A stretch of 64,000 bases of DNA from positions 124,318,331 through 124,382,330 of the forward strand of contig OX123183.2 of the NCBI GenBank assembly GCA_944739405.2, in the 5' to 3' direction. The notes under the pieces are model-generated. The model searched no databases. It had not been told where the DNA came from and was given only the letters and a program-made list of their open reading frames with translations. Shown here one piece after another: positions 1 to 10,045 of the stretch. The DNA is from Euclidia mi. Lineage: Eukaryota; Arthropoda; Insecta; Lepidoptera; Erebidae. The position numbers and the translations under genes are program-made. The number at the start of each line of letters is the position of its first letter. Positions within the stretch are counted from its first letter, which is position 1.

Positions 1-594
1 AATGTTAATTATATTGAAAATAAAGGCCAAACAGGTGGTTTCCGGTTTAACTACAAATTGGTTCGTACCTCGTTCTAGTTTAAGTTTAATTACAGTTTAT
101 AAACAACTTAACCTTTACCGGCACAGTGTTATATAGGACACAGAACAATTAATTGTGCCCTTGTTAAATTGTAAATAAGGCTAAATAAGCCGTCTTGAAA
201 TTGCCTCTTTCAAGGATATTATCTTAGTTACCTACTAGAAATGATTGTTTTTAAATAATTTAGGAGACGGGCTTAATAATTTTGTTCCGTAGGTTGAGAT
301 AATTTAAAAGAGAACAATTTTGGTTCATTATGATATCGGGCGAATTAGATTATATTAAACGGACGAATTAGATTATATACCTATAGAATATAAAATAATA
401 CTTCTTACTTGGTCTCCTTTTCATCCGTTGATTAACCTGTAGTGCCTATATTCTCCTAACCAGGACATATTCCTAGTGCGGAATTTCTCTCTCTTTTATA
501 ACAATAATAAATTTCAAAAGCAGAGTATCGATAAAACTTTCCGTTGTTATCGACAGCGCGCGTCCCTAGCGCGTCAGCTGCAGTTATCAATAGA
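1..594. other. AT-rich non-coding sequence
   Basis: No gene, RNA or clear repeat boundary is visible. The short open frames here have no recognisable domain and are ordinary for AT-rich intergenic DNA. Confidence 0.5.
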
Positions 595-1335
595 GATGCG
601 CAATCTATATCAGTTGAAAGAAAAGAGAGATACATATCTTTTCAATCAAAAGATATGTATCACTCTTTTATATCTTTATATCACTTGTGATATAAAGATA
701 TAAAAGCTAATAATAGGTTGTGCATTTGAATCATTAGATCAATGTTTCATAAATCATGTTAAATAGCATTGATATAGTGAGTTAAATCAATCTTAATCTA
801 TCAGTGTATGTAGTAGTGAAGGATTTGAATTCAAAATCAGACGTTTATGAATAATTGCGGTATTTTAGGCTACCCGCTTAAGTACGCTACGCTACTTTAT
901 AAAAATGATGCTTAGGTTACTTGATTTAAAAATAAACTCTTAAATAATTGCGTCTTAAAAAATGCGTCTATACATAATTATAAAGAAATCATAGATTTGC
1001 ATTATAATATATAAGTACATGCTAAACTGCATTTTGTATCTTGAACATAAAGATTACTTTTACGCTGCCAAATCTTCGCTTACACACATTTGCATAAGTT
1101 ACCGGGCGATACTCTGTGCCTATTTAGTGCAACGCTTATTCTCTCCCGCTCTGATTCATATGATTCAGCCATACTCTGTTTCACTTTACGTATATCCTAA
1201 TTCAGTAGATCTAAAATGAACCATGAGCGTAATGAGTTAAAGAGAGTGATATAAAGATAGAGTGATTCATTTCAAATGATATGTATCTTTTGTATCACTC
1301 ACTCAGGAGTTACACATCTCTAGTTATCAACAACC
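595..1335. repeat. Possible MITE with inverted ends and hairpins
   Basis: Short motifs near the left side (GTTATCAATAGAGATG) recur inverted near the right (CATCTCTAGTTATCAAC), and gatatgtatctttt / gatataaagata motifs occur on both sides. Inside the left part are two hairpins: 629-642 with 648-661 (14-bp arms), and 665-684 with 687-706 (20-bp perfect arms, 2-nt loop). This suggests a non-autonomous DNA transposon, but the ends and target duplication are not resolved. Confidence 0.4.
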
Positions 1336-1418
1336 GGCGGGCGGCGCGCGGCGTGGTCGTGATGAAAGTGCATTCAGTGCATCCACCCGCACCATCTTGT
1401 TGCTAAACTCGTATTGAA

Positions 1419-1467
1419 GTAAACAACGTAATGCGTAGCCACTCTGGCTACGCATTACGTTGTTTAC
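1419..1467. repeat. Perfect 22-bp hairpin
   Basis: Arms 1419-1440 and 1446-1467 are perfect reverse complements around the 5-nt loop ACTCT. The flanks are not obviously part of a larger inverted repeat. It may be a fold-back transposon footprint. No small-RNA function can be claimed. Confidence 0.8.
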
Positions 1468-1845
1468 ATCAAAAGATTGCCATCTGTATAAAATTTTCCT
1501 TTACTAACTGACTGACAGGACAAGCTACAGCTTACCGATAGTACAGCAACAGCTTAAATAGAGAACTAAATTAATATAGAAAGTTTACAAAATGTTAAAG
1601 TAATTTAAGTCCTTCACAAACATGCTCGAATTTTTCATCGAATGTTTGCTTAAGAAACGAGTTAGTGTTTTATTCATATACCTACATAGGTAGTTCATAA
1701 AAGGTCTGGTCACTTTTGGATTACTGTTTACTGTTCACATCCGATGACGGGCTGCAAAAAGATGCAGTAGGCACTTATTAAATAAAAGAACATTTCTCGA
1801 ATCTTCGATGACCCTTCTCAGGGACGGATTAAAGACGTTGAAGCG

Positions 1846-1917
1846 ACAGACAAAAAAACAGCCAAAGGGGCGCAAAGTCTCCGTACTTTGCGCAACTTTG
1901 GTTGTTTTTTTGTCTGT
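1846..1917. repeat. 33-bp near-perfect hairpin
   Basis: Arms 1846-1878 and 1885-1917 match at about 30 of 33 positions around the loop CTCCGT. The arms contain an A7/T7 run and the core GCGCAAAGT. Probably a compact fold-back element. Transcription is not shown. Confidence 0.75.
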
Positions 1918-2357
1918 ATGGAGTGAAGATTTCTACCATCTTTCTTTCATACTTTTATAATAGTAATAGATATAATGACATGGGTCTTTTATCAATATGA
2001 GAAGGGTTAGGCCTACTTAACTGCAGATTAGCAAACTTCACAAATATTTCTAAACATTCGAGCGAATTCGCAGATATGCAGGTATCCTCGCGATGTTTTC
2101 TTTCACTTCGAGTAAATAAATTATTGTTGCTTCGATAGTTTGACCGACATCGGAGGCGAATCGATACCATCGTGACCTAATGTCGTCGATCGATAGTAGG
2201 TCACTACTCGCCACCGAATAGTTATTAGCACTAATTCAATTACTTTTAAATAATTAATGCTTACTTAGAAAATAGGTATACGACATCTTTCCTTTATAAA
2301 AAAAATGTCAGCAAAGAATGTACATTTAATGCATGTGTCGCATTGATTTTACAAAAG

Positions 2358-2973
2358 CCGTGATATTATAATTTTACTAGTGACATTATAATTACACAGA
2401 TTATAGTCAATTGTTTGTATTACTAATTAATTAATAATACTAATTAAATAATAACTTCACTAGACCGATACAGTGAAATTGTAAGGCTTAATATTTTGAC
2501 AAGAACACTGGTTTTAGAAAGCCGTTATATTATAAGAGCGATTGCTGATTGGTCCGTTTTCAATACCAGCTGTATTAAACATACAGTTAGGAAATAAGGG
2601 ACATGTTTTTGAAAACCAACCACGTTAATAGGTTATGTTAGGTTTTCTTGTGACCCAGAACCTAAATATAGCAGCCTTGTAGCAGGGCTCCGACAACTTA
2701 GCCTCATAAACAACACCAAAGTGTAGATTTTTCGTTATATCAAATTGGTCACTGTAGTAAATTCGTAAGTCTATGCGGACTGATTAAGACCAATAAAACA
2801 CGCGGGGCTCGCACCTCAACCTTAACTCGTAATAAACCTAGATTTCGTATAATATCACCATTGCGGGCCAGTGAAATTACAATATCACTGAAAAGACACC
2901 CGTGACATTATACGAACGAGTCGTTAATTGATCCGTGTAATTATTATTTCACTAGTGAAATTATAATATCGAG
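2358..2973. mobile_element. MITE with about 37-bp terminal inverted repeats
   Basis: The left end (2358-2395) and right end (2937-2973) are near reverse complements, each built on TATTATAATTTCACTAGTGA-like sequence that is itself palindromic around CACTAG. The sub-terminal pieces also match (cagtgaaatt near 2471, inverted near 2870). There is no coding capacity. Inside, 2625-2695 resembles, inverted, the repeat at 62866-62960. A second copy of the left end lies at 4020-4155. Confidence 0.6.
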
Positions 2974-3040
2974 TTTTTGACTAAATGCCTGCGAAACATG
3001 AATGCACATAGATATGTTCCGCGGGGTCGCTGTAATGTGT

Positions 3041-3266
3041 TTAAGGGTCGGCGCAAACGGGCCACCAGTGGCTGTCGTCACAGCCACTGGTAGCCAGCGA
3101 CAGCCACTTAACACGCTTTTTTCATGTATTTTGTATAGACGCGCCGCACACGTGTGGCCGGTGGCGGCCACTCGCTACAGAAGTAAAATATATGAAAAAG
3201 TGTGTTAAGTGCCTGTCGCTGGCCACCAGTGGCTGTGGTCGGTGGCCCGTTTGTGCTGACCCTTAA
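3041..3266. mobile_element. TTAA-flanked MITE
   Basis: The ends TTAAGGGTCGGCGCAAAC and GTTTGTGCTGACCCTTAA are inverted, and the inverted similarity runs about 90 bp inward, with CCAGTGGCTG-type palindromes and the motif CACTTAACAC on both arms. A TTAA flank on both sides fits piggyBac-type target use, so a non-autonomous piggyBac-like element is likely. The two open frames across it are by-products of the palindrome. Confidence 0.65.
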
Positions 3267-4019
3267 CAGCGATTCAAGTGGCTCCATTGATGGACAGTGC
3301 GGTGGTTTTTGTGTTTAGCCTCCGAGGCCCCGAACTCCTATAGCGAAGAGTTGAGAGTGAGACATAAATTTGAAGGTACGGGATACCAATCTTTGGAATT
3401 CTCTCATCATTCCGAGTGACAGATTATTTTTTTGTGAAAATAGTTACGTATTTTTTTGTTTGCTTTACCCACTAGTGTAGTCGTGGTTTATTGTCTTTTA
3501 AATAAATTATTTTGTAAATAAATATTCGTAAGATTGCCAATACAAACGATAGTAAAGTAAACAAATATAATTATTGTGCTGATTGGCCTTAAGAACTGTA
3601 TTGACTTATACTCAGAGAATATTGGAGTAGTTATCTCATTGTTTACCCATAACTACCTACAACTTATTTGTTATTGTATTTAACCCTTTCAAGGACAGTT
3701 GACGGTTATAGACGTGATAAAAATAAAACTTCCATTGTGTCTCGTACACTCAAGTGTGATGTGGTATAAATATTTAACGTCGTGCGATGAATCTTAAATA
3801 ACTGCAGCATGTGCGCCGTGTTGCATTACTGGCAAAATACAATTTGCCTAGACGCTGCCATCGGTTGCAATTTTTGGAGTAGCTCTCATATTCACGTAAT
3901 TTATAATTTAAAACAACGATCTTAGGAAAGAAAAAGGCCTTTTGTTTACTTAGTCCTAAGAAGTCCTCATAGAAGATCTATAGAAAAAAATATTTATATG
4001 TCGCAGGTATTTAGTAAAA
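3267..4019. other. AT-rich non-coding sequence
   Basis: No gene or repeat with clear boundaries is visible. Confidence 0.45.
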
Positions 4020-4155
4020 AACGTGATATTATAATTTCACTAGTGACATTATAATTACCCTGATTATAGTCAATTGATTGTATTACTTACAATTTAACGG
4101 GCTAGTATCAGTGCCATTTTAATTTCACTAAACCGATACAGTGAAACCGATAGGT
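4020..4155. mobile_element. Partial second copy of the 2358 MITE
   Basis: It shares the order GTGATATTATAATTTCACTA, then a gattatagtcaatt block, then an accgatacagtgaaa block with 2360-2480. Only the left portion is present, so this copy is truncated. Confidence 0.6.
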
Positions 4156-4254
4156 ATAATATATATAAATATATACATACTTATACTACTGATAAAATCT
4201 ATCTATTATCTATTACTGATATATATTATCTATTACTGATAAAATACATACATA

Positions 4255-4391
4255 CTATACATAGAAACACCCAGACCAAGACAAACAACTATGTACACGC
4301 ACACAAATGTTTGACTTGAGCGGGAATCGAACCCGCGACCTTCGGCGTGGCAGTCGATAACACTCCCGCTATGCCAACCGGTCGTCCTAGA
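4255..4391 (-). mobile_element. tRNA-headed SINE, family 2
   Basis: Read on the minus strand it begins GACCGGTTGGCATAGCGGGA and carries the pol III B-box GGGTTCGATTCCCGC, then the tail AAGTCAAACATTTGTGTGC and GGGTGTTTCTATG. The same order is seen at 5792-6006 and 34316-34568. It is not a working tRNA gene: no 3' half of an acceptor stem follows the B-box. Confidence 0.75.
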
Positions 4392-4413
4392 GTCTAGGAC
4401 GACCGGTTGGCAT
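4371..4413. repeat. 21-bp perfect palindrome at a SINE head
   Basis: Arms 4371-4391 and 4393-4413 are exact reverse complements around one G. The left arm is the 5' end of the minus-strand SINE, so the SINE head has been duplicated head-to-head. It sits exactly at the left edge of the larger inverted structure 4392-9223. Confidence 0.8.
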
Positions 4414-4892
4414 TTTTTTCGGCTGGGGTCCGTCGCATTGTTAAAATTGTGAAAGTGGTACGTGACACCAGAGACGAGTAAGAATATAGACTTACAAAGT
4501 CGAACAAAAAAATGTGACTCGATAATTCGTTAACATAAATGACGAAAGATGTCGCTACGCATATCGAATCGAAAAATAATTAGGGCCAGATGACGCGTGA
4601 CGTCACTTGTACCCCCGCTTAATGGTACATAACATCACTAGATGGCGTTATATTCAATTTACTTGTCTTAAATTTATTAACGTGGACGAAAAACGACAAC
4701 GTAGGTAGCCCTTGTGCAATGTGCAAGGTCATTCGAGAGTTGAGGCCCTCAAGGGTGCTCAACCTACCTACTACGGTACTGTCAATAATGCTACCGTTCA
4801 ACTCTTTAATCAATTTTAATTTTCGAATTATGTGCGTGGTTTAAGTACTTTAAGGTCTAAATTTGCAATGAAATGTTGCACTATATTTTGCT

Positions 4893-5785
4893 GGTCTGAC
4901 AACAAAGCTGGCAGATGGCCTCGTAAGCCCACCGAGCTTGGGGTCGATTGATTTGTTTTGAGGAGCACTTCACACTTAGATGATATCCAGGGTCTGATGA
5001 TGAAGCTGGAAGGTGGCCACGGTATCTCTGTGATAAAACGACATAAACCGACCGAATTTGGCCTCGATTAATTTGTCTTGAGGAGCACTTTACACCTAGA
5101 TGATATCCAGGGTCTGATGATGAAGCTGGGAGATGGCCACGGCATCTCTGTAATAAAACGACATAACCCGACCGAGTTTGGGCTTGATTGATTTGTCTTG
5201 AGGAGCACTTTACACCTAGATGATATCCAGGGTCTGATGATGAAGCTGGGAGGTGGCCACGGCATCTCTGTAATAAAACGACATAACCCGACCGAGTTTG
5301 GGCTTGATTGATTTGTCTTGAGGAGCACTTTACACCTAGATGATATCCAAGGTCTGATGATGAAGCTGGGAGGTGGCCACGGCATCTCTGTAATAAAACG
5401 ACATAACCCGACCGAGTTTGGGCTTGATTGATTTGTCTTGAGGAGCACTTTACACCTAGATGATATCCAGGGTCTGATGATGAAGCTGGGAGGTGGCCAC
5501 GGCATCTCTGTAATAAAACGACAAAACCCGACCGAGTTTGGGTTTGATTGATTTGTCTTGAGGAGCACTTTACACCTAGATGATATCCAGGGTCTGATGA
5601 TGAAGCTGGAGGTGGCCACAGCATCTCTGTTATAAAACGGCATACTTAAGCCCACCAAGTTTGGGGTGGATTAATTTGTCTTGGGGAGCTCTTTAGGTAC
5701 ACCTAGATGATATTCGGGGTCTGATGATGAAGCTGGAGGTGGCTACGGCATCTTTGTAATAAAACGATGTAACCCTACCGAGTTT
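4893..5785. repeat. 120-bp tandem satellite, about 7 copies
   Basis: A unit of almost exactly 120 bp repeats in register. Key blocks are TTGTCTTGAGGAGCACTTTA, GATGATATCCAGGGTCTGAT, GGTGGCCACGGCATCTCTGT and CGACCGAGTTTGGG. Central copies differ by only a few bases and outer copies by more, the usual pattern of array homogenisation. As 120 is a multiple of 3, long minus-strand frames (247 and 196 codons) stay open in two registers by repetition and are not taken as genes. Confidence 0.95.
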
Positions 5786-5791
5786 ACCCTA

Positions 5792-6006
5792 GACGGCCGG
5801 TTGGCGTAGCGGGAGTGTAAGCGACGCACGACTACGTCAAAGATCGCGGGTTCGATTCCCGCTCAAGTCAAACATTTGTGTGCATGAATATGGATATTTG
5901 TCTTGATCTGGGTGTTTCTATGTATAACATATAAGTAAGTATGTATTTACAAAAAAAAGTATAACTATAGATATGTATGTTTATCCATTATCTAGTACCC
6001 ATAGTA
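5792..6006 (+). mobile_element. Family 2 SINE, 5' part, split by insertion
   Basis: It starts GACGGCCGGTTGGCGTAGCG, with the B-box GGGTTCGATTCCCGC and the standard tail, up to TAGTACCCATAGTA. The next expected block, AAGCTCTGCTTAG, appears only at 8219-8231, after a 2.2-kb insertion. The final TTGGGACTAGATGG block appears at 8481, so a second insertion separates that as well. Confidence 0.75.
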
Positions 6007-6445
6007 GGGTCATTTCGCCTGTTCGCATCCATTTAGTGCAGTTGACAAAGGACAATGGGCGGTTTTGGGCGGTCGGCGGCCATCAATGAATTTAATATCA
6101 AATGAAAGTACTAATAATTAGGAACATCTTTTACTATGGGCGTTACGCTGTATTCCATTTAGGAAAAGAAATATTTGAATGTCAATATAACCTAATTGTA
6201 TAGATAAAAGTTTTGTGACACGGTAGCACATCATCAATATACCTAATTATATAATAAAGTATCACACGTGATCTTTCGTGTGAAGATAGCTCGGCGTTAT
6301 AAGGCTGAGCACCTAGTACAGGGCGTGTAAAATATTGAAGTATACCGAGAGGAACAAATAAGACGTCTTAGCGAATATATTGAAGAGGAAGAAGTGTGGT
6401 TGTTACCCGTTCGAATACAGTCAAGGCACGTAAGACCTAGGACTT

Positions 6446-6722
6446 ATTTATCATCGTCCTAGCGTTATCCCGGTTGCATCCGAGACTTACGCCTTGAAGC
6501 TCGACGTCCGCTTACTAGTCCAAACAGACATAACAGAATATCGGCTTTTCCACAGAAGGATCACTGCCGTCTGACCTCCGTAACCCAAAGGTATAGCGAT
6601 ATTTCCATAGCTTAGACCAGTATCAGTTTATTTGAGGCAACCGTATTGACTTTCAAAGATCTTCATTAAAGCCAAGACCAACGGTATATTCTGCTCTCCG
6701 AGGCATGGGGCAAGCGATAATT
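6446..6722 (-). mobile_element. LINE 3'-end fragment
   Basis: It matches the order of 41027-41535: TCCTAGCGTTATCCCGGTT, GTCCGCTTACTAGTC, TCTGACCTCCG, CAAAGATCTTCAT, GCTCTCCGAGGCATG. The start is the reverse of GGGATAGCGCTAGGATGATG, which directly follows the RT-like ORF at 57832, so these are minus-strand 3' ends of one LINE family. Confidence 0.6.
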
Positions 6723-7068
6723 AACTATTTAATACGTAAGTAAGATCTGGGACTTATTATTCATAGATTATTCCGAGTTAAAGGCGCACGGTCAAATGCT
6801 GCGCACATAATTATTATGTGCGTAGTATGGTATATTATATACTTATATGGCTGGGTAAGAAATCAACCCGAAGAGTTGCGATTAGCAGCAGCAGAATTAA
6901 CTGGGATTCTAGAGGATGAATGAGAGGAACTAGGCTACACAAGGCTTAAAATCATACTTAATTCTTTTTTTAAACCATTATGTTCTTTCATAACTTTATC
7001 TACATACAATAATTAATTACGCATTATAATAGCTTATTATTTATTGATGATATTATGTTAGTTATATA

Positions 7069-7440
7069 CAGGGTGTAACAAGACCCTTAACGAAAACTGA
7101 AATCCTATGTTGTACCAATCAGTACGAACATTTTTTGCTTGGGCACTATACCTGGGAAATTACTGGTTCAGGAGATATTGAGGCTCAAAGTTAATATGGA
7201 ATTTTTCTAATTAGGTACAAAATCGATGCATTAACCCCCTCATATTTTCTTTAGATGCCCTATAACCCCATGAATATGTAGGTATTTCGAGAATTGCACG
7301 CGCGCGCTTTTAATTGCAGTTAAAAAAATGTGAAAACTCAAAAAAAATCGTTTCCCAGCGATTATTTTTGGTTAATATCACTTGGCATGATGTCCACAAC
7401 GAGTAGACTTCGGCTTGGTGATGGGTCTTGTGACACTCTG
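7069..7440. mobile_element. TA-flanked MITE
   Basis: The ends CAGGGTGTAACAAGACCC and GGGTCTTGTGACACTCTG are inverted with 2 mismatches, flanked by TA on both sides. There is no coding capacity. The TA target and 372-bp size fit a Tc1/mariner-type non-autonomous element. Confidence 0.6.
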
Positions 7441-7557
7441 TACCCTTATAACCAAATAAATATTTTATGTTTATAACAAATTGTATGGTAACTGTATTAT
7501 ATATGTAGGTATATTATTTAACATTAGTTACATCTAAATTGTAAAATGCACCTACCA

Positions 7558-7680
7558 CTTTCATCTCTGCACCACCTTAAGGTTGACAGGTAGAGAATGC
7601 CATATGGCATTATGTCCACCGATGTACACTATGTTTGTGCATAAATGATTAAATAAAATAAATAAATAAACTGTGCTTAC
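7558..7680 (+). mobile_element. LINE 3'-UTR-like fragment
   Basis: The block with TGCCATATGGCATTATGTCC, CCGATGTACACTATG and the AAATAAAATAAATAAATAAA tail resembles the 3' ends of lepidopteran non-LTR elements. There is no coding sequence. Family assignment is from recalled similarity only. Confidence 0.4.
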
Positions 7681-8469
7681 ATTAGTAAGCATAGTTACCA
7701 TACAATTTGATACAATAATATGTGATATATTATAAAATGACAATCTAAATAAGTTGTTTCACTTTCTTTAACACTTTCGTTAGCCAGAGTAGTAAAACGA
7801 TTAAAGTTTGAAATAGTTTAAAAATAATATATATAAACATTTTTGTCACTTCAAACTATCTTCGTGTATCAATATAAACAACTTTTAAACTATTGATTAC
7901 TAATAAACTGATTTAAATAATAGTTACAGGTAGTACGCCACTGCGTAATGTTGATGTTGTGCATGTATTGTTAGAGAGAGATGCAGGTGGCCTTTAATGT
8001 TGCGTTCTCTCTCCCACCGGCGGACACGAATAGGCCCCACTCTGCCACTCTATTCTTAATATCTCTATGCTCTTATACGTTGAGGTATTGGCGGTACTGA
8101 CTTTTCATTTTATTAGTGTGTTAGTATACTTATTTTCGAGCATTTTTAAAGGGAGGTCCGTAAATGGACGCGAATTGGGCGATGGACGCGAACAGGCGAA
8201 ATGACCCTATAAGCTCAAAGCTCTGCTTAGTTACTCAAAGACTATTAAGCATACTTTTATTGAATTGTTTAATTTTTTTGTTTTCTGCTATTTTGTTAAC
8301 TGTAAAATAACTAGGTATATTTAAAATAGTTTTACTACATAAGTACATTATTATTGTCAGTGCTATGCATACCGTAATTGTCATATTATATCAGATACAA
8401 TGCCTTTTAAGTGTTTACCTTAACTGTATAAATATATATGATGTGGTTGTGCTAATAAATAAATAAATT

Positions 8470-8590
8470 AATTAATAAATTTGGGACTAGATGGTGTTGT
8501 GTGAATGTGGTAGAATATTATATTATATAATTATAGTTTGGGCTCGATTGAATTTTCTTGAGGAACACTTTACACCTAGGTGATAATAAT
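8470..8590 (+). repeat. SINE tail plus one satellite relic
   Basis: 8481-8530 is the distal block of the family 2 SINE (TTGGGACTAGATGGTGTTGT). Directly after it, TAGTTTGGGCTCGATTGA to CACCTAGGTGAT matches about half of the 120-bp unit of the 4893-5785 array. A tRNA-like B-box GGGTTCGATTCTAGG follows near 8620. Confidence 0.6.
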
Positions 8591-9666
8591 TATGACACTA
8601 CGATACTACCTTTAGCGGTACCGGGTTCGATTCTAGGTATAGTTGCTTTTTGCATTTTCTCATACAAAGTACCTAGTTAATAAATAATATGGTCTCACTC
8701 ATGGTATGAGTTCGTGCGTGCGTCCTTGAGGCATACATAGAACTAGTTCGTAGATGGTTGTTTACGAATTGATACTAAATAAGTGTACGTACCTATAAAA
8801 CCCGTAACGTACCCATCCCATCTAAATAGGTAATTTTATTTTGGTTTAAGCGTCATCTAGTGAAAATTCAATGTAAACCGTTGTACATTACCTTTCGTGT
8901 TTTTACTACGCCATCTATTAGTACACGTTCAAAAGTGATAAAATATGCACGTAAAATGAAATAGATAAATTAGCTTATTATGAGCAATATTACCAATTCT
9001 AAAAAATACTTAAACAATTTCAATGGCCGTTAATGAAAAAATAATGATATTTTTATGACTTGTCTGGCTGTAATTAACGTCGCGTGCTATTTGATCAGCG
9101 CCCTCTGGATATAGCTCGCGATTTGAGCTTTTTCCGAGGCACATTTTTTTGTTCGACTTTGGCAGTCTATATTCTTTCTCGTCTCTGGTGACACCAATAA
9201 GTTTAAGAAACCCTGTCCTAGACTATAATTCAATAATAAAATATAACTTATGGCTGAGTTGTGCCCTTTAAAATCTATCTACCATAAATTTGAATTGAAG
9301 TTCAGATCTGAATCGAATAACGCAGGTCGCGTCCATCATTATGACTTCATACTATTTATTCTAGAACGATTTATTTCCCGTCTGTTCAGAAGACTGTAGA
9401 ATGTCCCTAGTTCCCTACATTCAATACGGACATAGTTCCGTTGTCACGAGACATTCGGTGCTCACCGCGCCATGTTTAATTCATGTCATATTTGTGTCAC
9501 ACTTCTAACCTTATTCTAACGTGCTATGGTTAATTTATGACCAGTTTTACCTGCTCCTGGTTCCGTGTAGCCGTGTGAGAGAGGTCGCACTACATGCGAT
9601 AGTGGATAATTGTGATATGTGGGTACTTACGTACTCGTAGTAATGTCAATTTCATAATTAAATCAC

Positions 9667-9845
9667 AGCACGGTTGGCATAGTGGTTTAAGCGGCACCCT
9701 CGCCACTTGAAACTGCGCTGTTTGTTAGGCATTCGATTCCCACACGAGACAACACTTTTTGTGATCCATAAATTGTTGTTTCGAGTCTGGGTGTTCATTG
9801 TGGCAAGTCCCCCGCAAAACAGGATTCATATAACGAGTGCTATCT
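9667..9845 (+). mobile_element. tRNA-headed SINE, family 3
   Basis: The head is GCACGGTTGGCATAGTGGTT, then a B-box-like ATTCGATTCCCACACGAGA, then ATAAATTGTTGTTTCGAGTC and GGGTGTTCATTGTG. It matches the order at 17288-17505 and the minus-strand copy 56505-56688. The tail degrades after about 9830. Confidence 0.7.
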
Positions 9846-9919
9846 TTAAAAAATCAACATTTAGAAGCCATGTATGTAAAAGAACAATTCTTGGAGTGGA
9901 GTATCCGTGGAGTCAGAAG

Positions 9920-10045
9920 GCAGTCTCTCTATCGAAAAACTATTATTCTGTCAAATCTGTTGGGACTATTAAACGGACCTTTTCTCCATGCTGGAAGTGT
10001 TGGATGCAACCGTGATAACGTTAGGACTGTGATGATTTAATAGAA
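9920..10045 (+). mobile_element. Degraded LINE 3' end
   Basis: TTATTCTGTCAAATCTGTTGG ... TGCAACCGTGATAACGTTAGGA is, on the plus strand, the same end seen inverted at 6446-6722 and 41027-41535. Strongly diverged. Confidence 0.4.

Larger units (their letters stand above)
6007..8207. mobile_element. 2.2-kb inverted-repeat transposon inside a SINE
   Basis: The left end GGGTCATTTCGCCTGTTCGC and right end GCGAACAGGCGAAATGACCC are perfect reverse complements over 20 bp, and nearly so over 26. It sits exactly where family 2 SINE sequence is interrupted, with TA on both sides. No transposase frame remains. It carries a LINE-end fragment (6446-6722), a MITE (7069-7440) and a LINE 3'-like piece (7558-7680), so it is older than they are. 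Superfamily undetermined. Confidence 0.65.
4392..9223. mobile_element. 4.8-kb composite with diverged inverted ends
   Basis: GTCTAGGAC at 4392-4400 is inverted at 9215-9223. A block with CACCAGAGACGAG, AAGAATATAGACT and GTCGAACAAAAAAATGTG near 4463-4515 is inverted at about 9140-9197, and a CATCTAGTGA block near 4635 is inverted near 8855. Between them lie the 120-bp satellite, a SINE, a 2.2-kb inverted-repeat insertion and a satellite relic. It may be a large non-autonomous element with nested insertions, or two inverted copies of one MITE that landed near each other. Confidence 0.4.

Noticed and set aside
4881..5658. Two long minus-strand frames (247 and 196 codons)
   Set aside because: Both run through the 120-bp tandem array. 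A unit length divisible by 3 keeps frames open, and two overlapping registers being open argues against coding.
9707..10040. 102- and 67-codon frames
   Set aside because: They begin in a family 3 SINE and end in a LINE-end relic.
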